The translations under genes and the position numbers were made by a program. Below, in pieces: positions 16,874 through 26,296 of a stretch of 64,000 nucleotides of DNA. Origin of the DNA: Streptomyces spiroverticillatus (GTDB lineage Bacteria; Actinomycetota; Actinomycetes; Streptomycetales; Streptomycetaceae); assembly GCA_014650415.1 (NCBI GenBank), contig BMUX01000007.1:249761-313760 (forward strand). The letters run 5' to 3'. Numbering within the stretch: the first letter of the stretch is position 1; the number at the start of each line of letters is the position of its first letter. Under the pieces are notes generated by a model. The model was not told where the DNA came from, made no database searches, and saw nothing but the letters and a program-made list of their open reading frames with translations.

Positions 16874-18961
16874 CTAGCGGGGCGTCGTCACCGGCAGGTT
16901 CTGCGCCAGGTCCTCCGCCAGGAGGCGTTTGGCGATGCGGTCGGCGGCGGTGCGGAGTTCCGCGCTGCGCGGGCGGCCCGCGTCCTTTTCGAGTTGGTTG
17001 CCGAGCCAGTCGGACCAGGCCCCAGCGATGATGCCCGCCTCACGTTCGCCCGCAGGAGTGTGGGAGAGGTAGTTGCCGTCGCGGGTCAGGTAGCCCTCGG
17101 CGACCATGCGGTCGAAGACCGGGAGCAGGACTTCCGGCGGCACGTTGCGGCGGCCCGCGATCAGGCCCAGGGTCGCGTGGCCGACCATGCGGGTGAAGAG
17201 GTCCACCTGCATCACCGCCCACGCGCCCGCGATGTCGAGGCGGGTGTTCGAGTCGGCGACGACCTGGCGGGCGGTCAGGGCGCCCTTCGTGTGGACGATG
17301 CGAGCGACCGCCAGTTCCAGGGCCTGGGACGAGCCGCCGGCCCCGCTCGGCGTCGGCTGTGCGAAGCCCTCGCCGAGGTCGGCGGAGCCCGCCCGTGAGG
17401 TGTCCCGCAGTTCGACCTGCTTCAGGAAGAGGGAGACGACGAAGCCCAGCACCGCCACCGGCACCGTCCACAGGAACACCGTGCTCAGCGTGTTCGCGTA
17501 CGCCTCCACGATCGGCGCGATCTGCGCGGCGGGGAGCTTGTGCAGGGACTGCGGGCTCTGCGCCGCCTGCGCGATGGTGGCGGGGTCGGTTCCGGCGGGG
17601 GCCAGCCGGACCGCCGCCGTCACGCCCTCCTCCAGGTTCGGCTTCAGGGAGTTCGCGTAGATCGTGCCGAAGACCGCCGCACCGAACGAGCTGCCGAGCG
17701 TACGGAAGAAGGTGACGCCCGAGGTGGCGGTGCCCAGGTCCGCGTAGTCGACGGTGTTCTGCACGGCGATCGTCAGGACCTGCATGCACAGACCGATGCC
17801 GACGCCCAGCACGAACATGTAGAGGGATTCCAGCCAGGTGTTGCTGGAGGGGCCCATGAGCGAGAGGAGATAGAGGCCGAGGCCCATTACCGCCGAACCG
17901 ATGATCGGGAAGATGCGGTAGGTGCCCGTCTTGCTGACCACATTGCCGCTGAAGATGGATGCGATCAGCAGGCCGATGACCATGGGGAGGGTGCGGACGC
18001 CCGAGATGGTGGCCGAGTCTCCGTCGACGTACTGGAGGTAGGTCGGCAGGAAGGTCATCGCGCCGAGCATGGCGAAACCGACGATGAAGCTGAGGATGGA
18101 GCAGACCGTGAAGACGGGGTTGGCGAAGAGCTTCATGGGGAGCATCGGCTCTGCGGCGCGGGTCTCGACCACACAGAAGAGGGCGAGCGCGATGATGCCG
18201 CCGACGAACAGGCCGATGATCACGGCCGAGCCCCACGCGTACTCGTTGCCGCCCCAGCTCGTCGCCAGGACCAGGGCGCTGGAGCCGATCGCCACCAGCG
18301 CGATGCCCAGGTAGTCGATGCGCGGCTTCACCGCCGACTTGACGGAGGGGATGGTGCGGGCTGCGGCGATGACGACGAGGATCGCGATCGGTACGTTGAC
18401 GTAGAAGGCCCAGCGCCAGGACATGTGGTCGGTGAACAGGCCGCCGAGCAGCGGGCCCACGACCGTCGAGACGCCGAAGACCGCGCCGATCGCGCCCTGG
18501 TACTTGCCGCGTTCGCGGAGGGGGATGACGTCGGCGATCAGGGCCATCGCCGTGACCATCAAGCCGCCGGCGCCGATGCCCTGCACCGCGCGCCACGCGA
18601 TGAGCAGGGTCATGTCGGTGGCCAGGCCGCACAGGAACGAGCCCGTGATGAAGATGATCGCGGAGATCTGGAAGACGACCTTCCGGCCGAAGAGGTCGCC
18701 GAACTTGCCGACCAGGACGGTCGCGACCGTCTCCGCGAGGAGGTATGCCGTGACCACCCACGACATGTGCGCCGCGCCGCCGAGGTCCGAGACGATCGTT
18801 GGCAGGGCCGTGCCGACGATCGTCTGGTCGAGGGCCGCGAGGAGGACGCCCAGCATGATCGTGCCGAAGACGATGTTGCGTCTGCGGCCGTCGAGGACGG
18901 GGGGTACCGGCTCGGCGGGGGGCGCCGTGGGGGCGGGGGCGTTCTCGCTGGCGGTGGTCAC
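16874..18961 (-). CDS. DHA2-type MFS drug efflux transporter with fused C-terminal domain
   Basis: 695 residues. The first 520 form a 14-helix EmrB/QacA-like transporter: LDQTIVGTALPTI in helix 1, GKFGDLFGRK in the 2-3 loop, WRAVQGIGAGGLM, and motif C GAVFGVSTVVGPLLGG. About 150 further residues follow (ELAVARIVHTKGALTARQVV, VLLPVFDRMVAEGYLTRDGN, LSHTPAGEREAGIIAGAW) that read like a MarR-type winged helix. Such tails recur in Streptomyces efflux pumps; their role is not established. The pump would export toxic or self-made compounds by proton exchange. Start GTG 18961 is inferred; no strong ribosome site precedes it. Confidence 0.87.
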   Translation of the reverse strand: MTTASENAPAPTAPPAEPVPPVLDGRRRNIVFGTIMLGVLLAALDQTIVGTALPTIVSDLGGAAHMSWVVTAYLLAETVATVLVGKFGDLFGRKVVFQISAIIFITGSFLCGLATDMTLLIAWRAVQGIGAGGLMVTAMALIADVIPLRERGKYQGAIGAVFGVSTVVGPLLGGLFTDHMSWRWAFYVNVPIAILVVIAAARTIPSVKSAVKPRIDYLGIALVAIGSSALVLATSWGGNEYAWGSAVIIGLFVGGIIALALFCVVETRAAEPMLPMKLFANPVFTVCSILSFIVGFAMLGAMTFLPTYLQYVDGDSATISGVRTLPMVIGLLIASIFSGNVVSKTGTYRIFPIIGSAVMGLGLYLLSLMGPSSNTWLESLYMFVLGVGIGLCMQVLTIAVQNTVDYADLGTATSGVTFFRTLGSSFGAAVFGTIYANSLKPNLEEGVTAAVRLAPAGTDPATIAQAAQSPQSLHKLPAAQIAPIVEAYANTLSTVFLWTVPVAVLGFVVSLFLKQVELRDTSRAGSADLGEGFAQPTPSGAGGSSQALELAVARIVHTKGALTARQVVADSNTRLDIAGAWAVMQVDLFTRMVGHATLGLIAGRRNVPPEVLLPVFDRMVAEGYLTRDGNYLSHTPAGEREAGIIAGAWSDWLGNQLEKDAGRPRSAELRTAADRIAKRLLAEDLAQNLPVTTPR

Positions 18962-19331
18962 TTTTGCACGATCACATTGGTGGGGGGTTTGTGCATGTGG
19001 GGGTGGGCTGGTGTGGTGAGGGGGGTGGGGGTACGTGGGCGGGCTCGGCCGGGGGCGTGTTCTCCGGTACGGGGTGGGCCGGGGCCTTGGCGAGGTGCGC
19101 GGCCGGTGTCGGGGCCGGGCGGGGGGTGTCCCTGTGGGCCGGGAGCGGGAGGGGCCGCCCCCTTGCCCGCCCGTTCCGCCCCCGGGGGGCGGCCCCGCCG
19201 CCCAAGGGGACGAGGGTGGTGGAGGGGGCGGCCCCGCCGCCCAAGGGGGCTCGGGGGAAGGGGAGGGCGGCCCCGCCGCAGGGGGCTCGGGAAACGGATG
19301 TGCTGGTCCTGGGGGCCGGTTCAGGGACAGC
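18962..19331. promoter_or_regulatory. divergent intergenic region with GC-rich repeats
   Basis: This 370-bp gap separates the efflux and cyclase genes. GGGCGGCCCCGCCGC begins at 19187, 19226 and 19265, exactly 39 bp apart each time; the first two continue with CCAAGGGG. The upstream 200 bp are G-rich without features I can name. Promoters for both genes must lie here. Confidence 0.45.
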
Positions 19332-20414
19332 ATGGGCCGCATGACCGACGCACCCTCAGTCCCGGACGCACCCTCCGCCCCGGACGCCCCCTCAGCCCCG
19401 GACGCACCTTCAGCCCCGCACACCTCCTCCGCCCCGGAAGCCCCCTCCCCCGCCGCCGCCCTCGAAGCCTTCCTTCTCGGAGGCGCGCGGCGCTACACCC
19501 GCGCCGAGGTCGCCGGCCTCGCCGAGGTGCCGCCCGAGCAGGTGCACCGGCTCTGGCGGGCGCTCGGCTTCGCCGCCGCCGGGGACGACGAGGTGGTGTT
19601 CACGGACGCCGACGTGGCCGCCGCCCGCACCGCCTACGCCCTCCTGGAGTCCGGGCTCATCGACCCCTCGCTGGACGCCGCCGTCACCCGCGCCCTGGGG
19701 CACCACCTCTCCCGCCTCGCCGAGTGGCAGATCGAGATGGTCCGGGACTGGCTCGCCGGGACCGGCGCCACGGAGGGGTCCGGCGACGTGGTCGGGCTCG
19801 CCGAGGTCCTGCTGCCCGCGCTCGAACACCTCCAGGGGTACGTCTGGCGCCGCCACCTCACCGCCCACGCCGGACGCGTGCTCTCGCTCGACGGCATGGC
19901 GGGCCGCGAGACCCGGCACACCGCCGTCGGGTTCGTCGACATGGTCGGCTACACCCGGCTCACCCGCCGCCTCGGCGAGCACGCGCTCGTCCACGTGCTG
20001 GAGACCTTCGAGTCGGTGACCGCCGACGCCGTCACCGAGCACGGCGGCCGGGTCGTCAAGACCATCGGCGACGAGGTCCTCTTCACCGTCGACTGTCCGG
20101 CCGCCGCCGCCGAGATCGCCCTCGTGCTGCTGGAGCGCGCGGAGGCCGACCCCGACATGCCCGAGCTGCGCACCGGACTCGCGCACGGCCAAGTGCTCGG
20201 CAGGCTCGGCGACGTGTACGGCGAGGTCGTCAACGTCGCCGCCCGCCTGACCGCCGTGGCCCGACCCGGCACCATCGTCGTCGACCAGCAGCTCGCCGAG
20301 GGGCTGCGTGACCAACCCGCTTACCACGTAAGGGCGTTGCGTCCCGTCTCTGTACGGGGTTACAGCAAGCTGCGTGCCTACGCGCTCCGGCGGGGCCGCC
20401 CCCGCGAGACGTGA
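19332..20414 (+). CDS. class III adenylate/guanylate cyclase, Rv1264-like
   Basis: 360 residues. A short SAPDAP repeat leader (about 10-35) precedes a helical regulatory domain (LEAFLLGGARRYTRAEVAGL onward, about 45-190) like the pH-sensing module of mycobacterial Rv1264. The C-terminal catalytic domain has VGFVDMVGYTRLT (metal Asp near 202), VVKTIGDEVLF (substrate Lys and second metal Asp) and YGEVVNVAARL (transition-state Asn and Arg). All catalytic residues are therefore present; Lys and the pattern favour ATP. It acts in the cytoplasm. ATG 19332 follows AGGGA; ATG 19341 is close behind. It is divergent from the efflux pump. Confidence 0.87.
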   Translation: MGRMTDAPSVPDAPSAPDAPSAPDAPSAPHTSSAPEAPSPAAALEAFLLGGARRYTRAEVAGLAEVPPEQVHRLWRALGFAAAGDDEVVFTDADVAAARTAYALLESGLIDPSLDAAVTRALGHHLSRLAEWQIEMVRDWLAGTGATEGSGDVVGLAEVLLPALEHLQGYVWRRHLTAHAGRVLSLDGMAGRETRHTAVGFVDMVGYTRLTRRLGEHALVHVLETFESVTADAVTEHGGRVVKTIGDEVLFTVDCPAAAAEIALVLLERAEADPDMPELRTGLAHGQVLGRLGDVYGEVVNVAARLTAVARPGTIVVDQQLAEGLRDQPAYHVRALRPVSVRGYSKLRAYALRRGRPRET

Positions 20415-20446
20415 CAAGAGTCGTCCCAGGGGCAGTCAAGTCCACC

Positions 20447-20458
20447 TACCTGACGGTA
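20447..20458. promoter_or_regulatory. short palindrome before the acyl-CoA ligase gene
   Basis: TACC-TGAC-GGTA lies 38 bp before the GTG of the acyl-CoA ligase gene. It could be a repressor half-site pair, but at four bases per arm it is near chance. Confidence 0.25.
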
Positions 20459-20495
20459 AGTTGACCGGCAAGTCAGCTGTTCCCAAGGAGCCGCA

Positions 20496-22415
20496 GTGGG
20501 CGTACTCAAGGACCTCAAGAAGGCACGACAGCGCGACGACCTGGCACATCGGGTCACCGTGGAACTGACTCGCGAGGACGGCGCGGTGCGCGAGGCGCGC
20601 ACCGGAATCCTCGCCCCGCCGGTCGCCGCCGGCAGCACCGCCGACATCCCGTACACCAATGCGACGGAGGCCCCGGACGCGGTCGTGCTGCGCCGCAAGG
20701 ACCCCCGTACCGGCCGCTGGCAGCCGGTCACGGCCCGTACCTTCGCCGCCGAAGTCACCTCCACCGCAAAGGGGTTGATCGCCGCCGGGCTGGAACCCGG
20801 CGGCCGGGTCGCCGTGATGAGCCGCACCCGGTATGAGTGGGCCGTCCTCGACTTCGCGATCTGGGCGGCGGGCGGCCAGACCGTACCCGTCTACGCCACC
20901 TCCTCCGCCGCACAGGTGGAGTGGATCCTCCGCGACTCCGCCGCCCGCCTCGTCGTCACCGAGTCCCGCGAGAACGCGGACGTCGTCGCCGAGGCCGCAG
21001 CCGAGCTGGCGAAACCGCCCCGCACCTGGACCCTCGACGACGGCGCGATGAACCAACTCGCCACCGAAGGAGGGGAGGTGGAGGAGCAGGAGGTCGCCAA
21101 GCGGCGCGCCGCCCTGACCCCCGACACCATCGCCACCCTCTGCTACACCTCCGGCACCACCGGCCGCCCCAAGGGCTGCGTCCTCACCCACGCCAACCTC
21201 CTCGCCGAGGCGGGCAACACGGTCGGACTGCTGCACCCCGTCTTCGAGGCCGTCACCGGACAGGCCGCCTCCACCCTCCTCTTCCTCCCGCTCGCCCACA
21301 TCCTGGGGCGCGCCATCCAGATCGCCTGCCTCCAGGCCCGTATCGAGATCGGCCACTGCCCCAGCATCAAGCCGGACGAACTCCGCCCGGAACTGCAGGA
21401 GTTCAGGCCGACCTTCCTCGTCGGCGTGCCGTACCTCTTCGAGAAGATCCACGACACCGGGCGGGCCACCGCCGAGAAGATCGGACGCGGCGCGTCCTTC
21501 GAGCGGGCCGACCGGATCGGCGTGCGCTTCGGCGAGGCGTACCTCGCGAAGTACCTCGGCGGCGGAAAGGGGCCGGGCCTTGGCCTGTACGCGGGGTGGG
21601 CGCTGTACGACCTGCTGGTCTTTAGGCGCATCCGCAAGGAGCTGGGCGGTCGGCTGCACTACGCCATCAGCGGCGGTTCCCCGCTGGACCGCCGGCTCAA
21701 CCTGTTCTTCTACGCCGCCGGGATCGTCGTGTACGAGGGCTACGGCCTCACCGAGACGACGGCCGCCGCCACCATCGTGCCGCCCCTCGCGCCCCGCCCC
21801 GGCACCGTCGGCCAGCCCGTGCCCGGCACCGCGATACGTATCGCCGACGACGGAGAAGTGCTGGTCAAGGGCGGGATCGTGTTCGGCTCGTACTGGAACA
21901 ACCCGGCCGCGAGCGGCGAGGTGCTGCGCGACGGCTGGTTCGCGACGGGCGATCTCGGCAGCCTCGACGACGACGGCTACCTCACCATCACCGGCCGCAA
22001 GAAGGACATCCTCGTCACCTCCGGCGGCAAGAATGTCTCCCCGAGCATCCTGGAGGACCGGCTGCGCAGCCGCCCGCCGGTCGGCCAGTGCCTCGTCGTC
22101 GGCGACAACCGCGCGTACATCGCCGCCCTGGTCACCCTGGAGCCGGACGCCGTCCAGCACTGGCTGGCCGTACGCAAACGACCGCGCGACACCCCGCTCT
22201 CCGCCCTCCTGGACGACCCGGAGCTGCGCGCCGACGTCCAGAAGGCCGTCGACTACGCCAACGAGGCGGTGTCCCGCGCCGAGTCGATCCGACGATTCCG
22301 GCTGGTGGAAGGGGAGTTCACCGAGGAGAACGGGATGCTGACCCCGTCCCTCAAGGTCAAGCGGAGGGCCGTCGAGACGGCGTACGAGAGCGAGATCGAG
22401 GAGCTGTACCGGTGA
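20496..22415 (+). CDS. long-chain fatty acid-CoA ligase (FadD-like)
   Basis: 639 residues of the adenylate-forming superfamily. The P-loop YTSGTTGRPKGCVLTHANL (about 212-230), the A5 motif GYGLTETTAAATI near 414 and GWFATGDLGSLDDDGYLTITGRKKD (A7-A8, about 480-505) are all clear. The catalytic Lys region near the C-terminus reads TPSLKVKRRAV. It activates long-chain fatty acids with ATP and CoA for beta-oxidation or lipid synthesis. GTG 20496 has AAGGAG five bases upstream. It appears monocistronic, convergent with the ABC permease gene. Confidence 0.92.
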   Translation: MGVLKDLKKARQRDDLAHRVTVELTREDGAVREARTGILAPPVAAGSTADIPYTNATEAPDAVVLRRKDPRTGRWQPVTARTFAAEVTSTAKGLIAAGLEPGGRVAVMSRTRYEWAVLDFAIWAAGGQTVPVYATSSAAQVEWILRDSAARLVVTESRENADVVAEAAAELAKPPRTWTLDDGAMNQLATEGGEVEEQEVAKRRAALTPDTIATLCYTSGTTGRPKGCVLTHANLLAEAGNTVGLLHPVFEAVTGQAASTLLFLPLAHILGRAIQIACLQARIEIGHCPSIKPDELRPELQEFRPTFLVGVPYLFEKIHDTGRATAEKIGRGASFERADRIGVRFGEAYLAKYLGGGKGPGLGLYAGWALYDLLVFRRIRKELGGRLHYAISGGSPLDRRLNLFFYAAGIVVYEGYGLTETTAAATIVPPLAPRPGTVGQPVPGTAIRIADDGEVLVKGGIVFGSYWNNPAASGEVLRDGWFATGDLGSLDDDGYLTITGRKKDILVTSGGKNVSPSILEDRLRSRPPVGQCLVVGDNRAYIAALVTLEPDAVQHWLAVRKRPRDTPLSALLDDPELRADVQKAVDYANEAVSRAESIRRFRLVEGEFTEENGMLTPSLKVKRRAVETAYESEIEELYR

Positions 22416-22460
22416 GTTTGTGCCAGCTCTGCCCGTGCGGTCAAAGGAGTTGACGGTACG

Positions 22461-23294
22461 TCACAGATCCCTGCGGCGTACGAGGGCGAGCGCCGCGGCC
22501 GTGGCGAGCAGCGGCCACACCGCCAGCACCACCCACGAATGTGTGGGGGAGGGGGTGTAGGGAGGCGGCACGTGGAGCGGGGCGACGGTGGCCAGGTTCT
22601 GCCAGGCGTTCAGCGGCAGGGCGAACTTGACCGCCGCCGTCCACGCCTCCTCCTGCCCGACGAACGACGGCAGCAGCACCAGCACCAGGGCGGTCACCGC
22701 CACCGTGGCGGCACCGTGCCGCAGAAGCACGCCGAAGCCGAGCCCGACGAGCGCGCTCATCGGCGCCAGCGCCGCCGACGCGGCCAGCGACGGGAGCACG
22801 TCCGGGTCGCCGAAGGACAGGCTCACGCCCCGCCCCGACAGGATCGCCTGCGTCACCGTGAACGAGACCGCCACCACCGCCACTCCGAACACGGCCGTCA
22901 CACCCGTCACGACGAGCACCTTGGCGGACAGCAGGGAGCGGCGGGCGGGGACGGCGGCCATCGTCGTACGGATCAGGCCGCTCGCGTACTCGTTGACCAC
23001 GGACAGGGCCCCCAGCGTGCCGACGATCAGCATCAGGACCATGGCGGAGGCGACCGGGAAGGCGTCGCGCAGGGCCCAGGTGGGGACGAAGTTCTCCCGG
23101 ACGCCTTCGGAGTACTGCGGGAAGTTGCGGTAGTCGGCGAGCGCGCCGTTGACGCCGATGCCGACGACGATCAGGGCGGTGAGGGGGAAAGCCCAGCGGG
23201 TCGGGCGCAGGGACCACAGCTTGAGCCACTCGGAGGCGAGCAGGTCCCGGAAGCGGGGGCGGGGCACGGTGGCGGCGGGGAGGGCGATGGTCAT
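22461..23294 (-). CDS. ABC-2 type transporter permease
   Basis: 277 residues with about six membrane helices (for example AFPLTALIVVGIGVNGAL, AMVLMLIVGTLGALSVV, VTGVTAVFGVAVVAVSF) and the usual N-terminal FRDLLASEWLKLWSLRPT. It is the membrane partner of the ATPase encoded just upstream, whose stop overlaps this start by 4 bp (ATGA), so the two form a coupled exporter operon. Substrate unknown; the divergent two-component genes suggest cell-envelope or peptide stress. Confidence 0.85.
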   Translation of the reverse strand: MTIALPAATVPRPRFRDLLASEWLKLWSLRPTRWAFPLTALIVVGIGVNGALADYRNFPQYSEGVRENFVPTWALRDAFPVASAMVLMLIVGTLGALSVVNEYASGLIRTTMAAVPARRSLLSAKVLVVTGVTAVFGVAVVAVSFTVTQAILSGRGVSLSFGDPDVLPSLAASAALAPMSALVGLGFGVLLRHGAATVAVTALVLVLLPSFVGQEEAWTAAVKFALPLNAWQNLATVAPLHVPPPYTPSPTHSWVVLAVWPLLATAAALALVRRRDL

Positions 23295-24205
23295 CGGACG
23301 TCTCCGGCGGTGGTGTACTCGACGCTGTCGGCGGTCAGTTCCATGAAGGCTTCCTCCAACGAGGAGGAGCGCGGGATGAGTTCGTGCAGCACGGCGCGCG
23401 TGTGGGAGGCCAGCTCGCCGATCCGGGTGGCGGGAAGACCGGTCACCGTCAGCAGCCCGTCGGTGCCCGCCTCCACGGAGGCGCCGGCGGCGAGCAGGGC
23501 GGGGGCGAGTGCGTCGGCGTCGGGGGTACGGACCGCGACGCGCCTTCGCGTGCCGCGCGCGGCGAACGCGGTGAGGCTCTCGGCGGCGATCAGCTCACCC
23601 CGACCGATTACCACGAGCTGCTCGGCGGTGCTCTCCATCTCCGACATCAGGTGGCTCGACACGAACACCGTCCGCCCCTCGGCGGCCAGCCGGCGCAGCA
23701 GCGTACGCAGCCACAACACCCCTTCCGGATCAAGGCCGTTGACGGGCTCGTCGAAGACCAGGACCGGCGGGTCCCCGAGCAGTGCGGCCGCGATGCCGAG
23801 CCGCTGCTTCATCCCCAGCGAGAACCCGCCGATGCGCCGGGTCGCGGCCTGCGCGAGCCCCACCTCCTCCAGGACCTCGCCCACCCGGCGGCGCGGAATG
23901 GTGTTGCTGCGGGCCAGCACCGACAGATGGGCGCGCGCCGTGTACCCGTGATGCACGTCGCGGGCATCGAGCAGCGCCCCCACGTCCCGCAGCCCGCGCG
24001 GCAGTGCCCCGAAGGGACGGCCGCCGACGAGCGCGGTGCCGGAGGTCGGCCGGTTCAGCCCGAGGATCATGCGCAACGTGGTGGACTTCCCCGCCCCGTT
24101 GGGGCCGAGGAACCCGGTGACGTGGCCGGGGCGCACGGTGAAGGACAGACCGCGTACGGCGGTGGTCCTCCCGTACCGCTTGGTGAGTTCGTTCGCTTCG
24201 ATCAT
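23291..24205 (-). CDS. ABC transporter ATP-binding protein
   Basis: 304 residues. Walker A FLGPNGAGKSTTLRM (about 32-46), signature FSLGMKQRLGIA near 130, and Walker B PVLVFDEPVNGLDPEG near 150 are intact, with an H-loop VSSHLMSEME. The C-terminal 80 residues are the extra domain of drug/lantibiotic exporter ATPases (CcmA-like). ATG 24205 gives MIEANELTKRYG, a standard beginning. It pairs with the permease gene by a 4-bp overlap. The 132-bp gap to the histidine kinase gene is a divergent promoter region. Confidence 0.9.
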   Translation of the reverse strand: MIEANELTKRYGRTTAVRGLSFTVRPGHVTGFLGPNGAGKSTTLRMILGLNRPTSGTALVGGRPFGALPRGLRDVGALLDARDVHHGYTARAHLSVLARSNTIPRRRVGEVLEEVGLAQAATRRIGGFSLGMKQRLGIAAALLGDPPVLVFDEPVNGLDPEGVLWLRTLLRRLAAEGRTVFVSSHLMSEMESTAEQLVVIGRGELIAAESLTAFAARGTRRRVAVRTPDADALAPALLAAGASVEAGTDGLLTVTGLPATRIGELASHTRAVLHELIPRSSSLEEAFMELTADSVEYTTAGDVR

Positions 24206-24337
24206 GCGGACCAGGCTGCGGTGCGGGACCACGAACGGGCATCGGACCGTCGGCCATGTTCCGCAGCCGGGGGCAGCCCGTGGGCGTACGCCTCGGGGCC
24301 AATGACCGGGCGGGGCACCGCCCGTACGATCGTCCAC

Positions 24338-26296
24338 ATGTACGAGGAAGTGGTGCCGGGTGCGGAGACGGACCTCCTTCGGCGGGGGTATCGGGGCTGG
24401 TGGGGGAGGGTGCGGGGGCGTGGACCGGGCGGTGGGCGGATGGGGCGCCGGGCCGGAGGGGCGGATGGCCCGGGCTCGGACGGTTCCGGCCCGGGTGGTT
24501 CGGGCGTCTCGGGCCTGGCCCCGGTCCTGGCCCCGGCCCCGGTCCCGGTCCCGGGCGACACGGGCAGTTCCGGTGGCTCGGGCCCGGACTCCGCTGCGGG
24601 TGGCTTGGCCGCCGGGGCTGGCCGGAGGGCCGAGGGCGAGGCCGTCTCCGGGGCCGGGCCCGCTCCGCGTGCCGGAGGCACGTTGCGGGACGGATCCGGT
24701 GCCGGGGCGGGGGTCGCCGTCGGGGCGGGCACGGGCCCCGGCAACTCCGGTGCGCCTGCGTCCTCTGTGGCGGCTGAGGCCAGCACGGCACGTGCTGGTG
24801 AGGATGTTGCCGGTGCAGAAGGCGCCCGTACGTTCCGAGGCCCTATGTTCCGAGGTCGTGCGGCCCGTGCCGGTGCAGGCGTTGCTGGTGCGGTACGAGC
24901 CCGTAGGGTCCGTGGCCGTGCGGTCGGCGCCCGTACGGATGTTGCCGGTGCGGTACACGCCGGTACGTTCCGTACCCGTGCGGCCCGCGCCCGCAGAGGC
25001 GTTGTCGGTGGTGCCCGCACCCCTGCGGGCACCACTCCGTCGCCCCGCTCCCCTGCGGGCCCCACCCCGTCGGGCCGCGCCCGCCGTCTCCTCGCCTGGG
25101 CCGGAGCGCTCGGCTACCCCGTGGTTCTCTACTTCGCCGTGCACGAGAGTCGCGCGTACACGACCGCCCTCCAGGTGCTCCTGCCGATCCTGATCGGCGT
25201 GCTGCCGCTCGGGCTGCTGCGGTACAGGCCGTTGCCCGCGCTGGTGTCCGTGGTCGTCGGCACGTTCGCCGGCGGGACCACCGTTCCGCACCGATGGGTG
25301 GAGTTCCCGAGGGGGTATCCGATCGCCCCCGTGCAGGTGGGGGCGGAGTGGGCCGGGTACTCGCTCGTCGCGTCCGGCGCGTTCGCCGTGGCGATCGTCG
25401 CGGCCACGCGCGGGCTGCGCTGGTCCGTCGGGGCGGCCGCCGCCGTGTTCGCGGCGCTGGCCGCAGCGGCTCCGTACTTCACCTCCGGGAACAACGTCTA
25501 CGTCTCCACGCTGGTCTTCTTTCTCCTCGTCCTGATCGTCGCCTGGGGCGCCGGGCACTCGGCCCGCGAGCGTCGACAGCACGCCGCAGCCCTCAGCGCA
25601 CAGGCCGCCGCGCAGGCCGTCACCGCCGAACGCCTGCGCATCGCAAGGGAGTTGCACGACATGGTGGCGCACAGCATCGGCATCATCGCCATCCAGGCGG
25701 GCGTCGGCAGCCGCGTCATCGACACCCAGCCGCACGAGGCCCGCAACGCCCTCAGCGCCATCGAGACCACCAGCCGCGACACCCTCTCCGGCCTGCGCCG
25801 CATGCTCGGCGCACTCCGCCGGGCCGAGCCGGGCGGGCCCGAGCTCGACCCCGCCCCCGGCCTCGCCGACCTCGACCGCCTGGTGGAGACCACCGCGGCA
25901 GCAGGGGTACGGGTGGACCTCCGCCGCACCGGGGAGCCCCGCCCGCTCCCGGCGGACCTGGACCTCTCCGCGTACCGGATCGTCCAGGAGGCGGTCACCA
26001 ATGTCGTACGGCACGCGGGTGCCGGCGCGTGCCGGGTAACGGTCGATCAGCGGGCCGAGGAACTCCGTATCGAGGTCGTTGACGGCGGCAGCGGCGGCAG
26101 CCGCCCGCAGGGGATCGGCTACGGCCTGATCGGCATGCGCGAACGCACGGCCCTGCTGCACGGCGAGTTCACCGCCGGCCCGCGCGAGGACGGCGGCTTC
26201 CGGGTGGCGGCCCGGCTGCCGATACCGGGTGCGGCAGATCGGGGCGGTTCTCGCGGCGGGCAGACCGGCCGCGCGGGCGAAGGGGACGAGAGATGA
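24338..26296 (+). CDS. NarL-type sensor histidine kinase with long low-complexity N-terminus
   Basis: 652 residues. The conserved kinase occupies the last 400: membrane helices from LLAWAGALGYPVVLYFAV (about 255-400), a HisKA_3 dimerisation box LRIARELHDMVAHSIGII with phospho-His near 440, the N-box EAVTNVVRHAGAG near 550 and GYGLIGMRERTALLHGE. The first 250 residues are unusual: Gly/Pro/Ala, then Arg/Ala/Thr repeats (VAGAVHAGTFRTRAARAR) encoded by degenerate short DNA repeats. ATG 24338 may be right, but a later start is possible. A hairpin (CGGGCGG/CCGCCCG) lies at 24307-24324. The response regulator start overlaps the stop by 4 bp. Confidence 0.83.
   Translation: MYEEVVPGAETDLLRRGYRGWWGRVRGRGPGGGRMGRRAGGADGPGSDGSGPGGSGVSGLAPVLAPAPVPVPGDTGSSGGSGPDSAAGGLAAGAGRRAEGEAVSGAGPAPRAGGTLRDGSGAGAGVAVGAGTGPGNSGAPASSVAAEASTARAGEDVAGAEGARTFRGPMFRGRAARAGAGVAGAVRARRVRGRAVGARTDVAGAVHAGTFRTRAARARRGVVGGARTPAGTTPSPRSPAGPTPSGRARRLLAWAGALGYPVVLYFAVHESRAYTTALQVLLPILIGVLPLGLLRYRPLPALVSVVVGTFAGGTTVPHRWVEFPRGYPIAPVQVGAEWAGYSLVASGAFAVAIVAATRGLRWSVGAAAAVFAALAAAAPYFTSGNNVYVSTLVFFLLVLIVAWGAGHSARERRQHAAALSAQAAAQAVTAERLRIARELHDMVAHSIGIIAIQAGVGSRVIDTQPHEARNALSAIETTSRDTLSGLRRMLGALRRAEPGGPELDPAPGLADLDRLVETTAAAGVRVDLRRTGEPRPLPADLDLSAYRIVQEAVTNVVRHAGAGACRVTVDQRAEELRIEVVDGGSGGSRPQGIGYGLIGMRERTALLHGEFTAGPREDGGFRVAARLPIPGAADRGGSRGGQTGRAGEGDER

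Noticed and set aside
24384..25100. RTG-type repeat protein on the minus strand opposite the histidine kinase
   Set aside because: The repeats mirror the degenerate DNA repeats of the kinase N-terminus; it has no independent start or domain.
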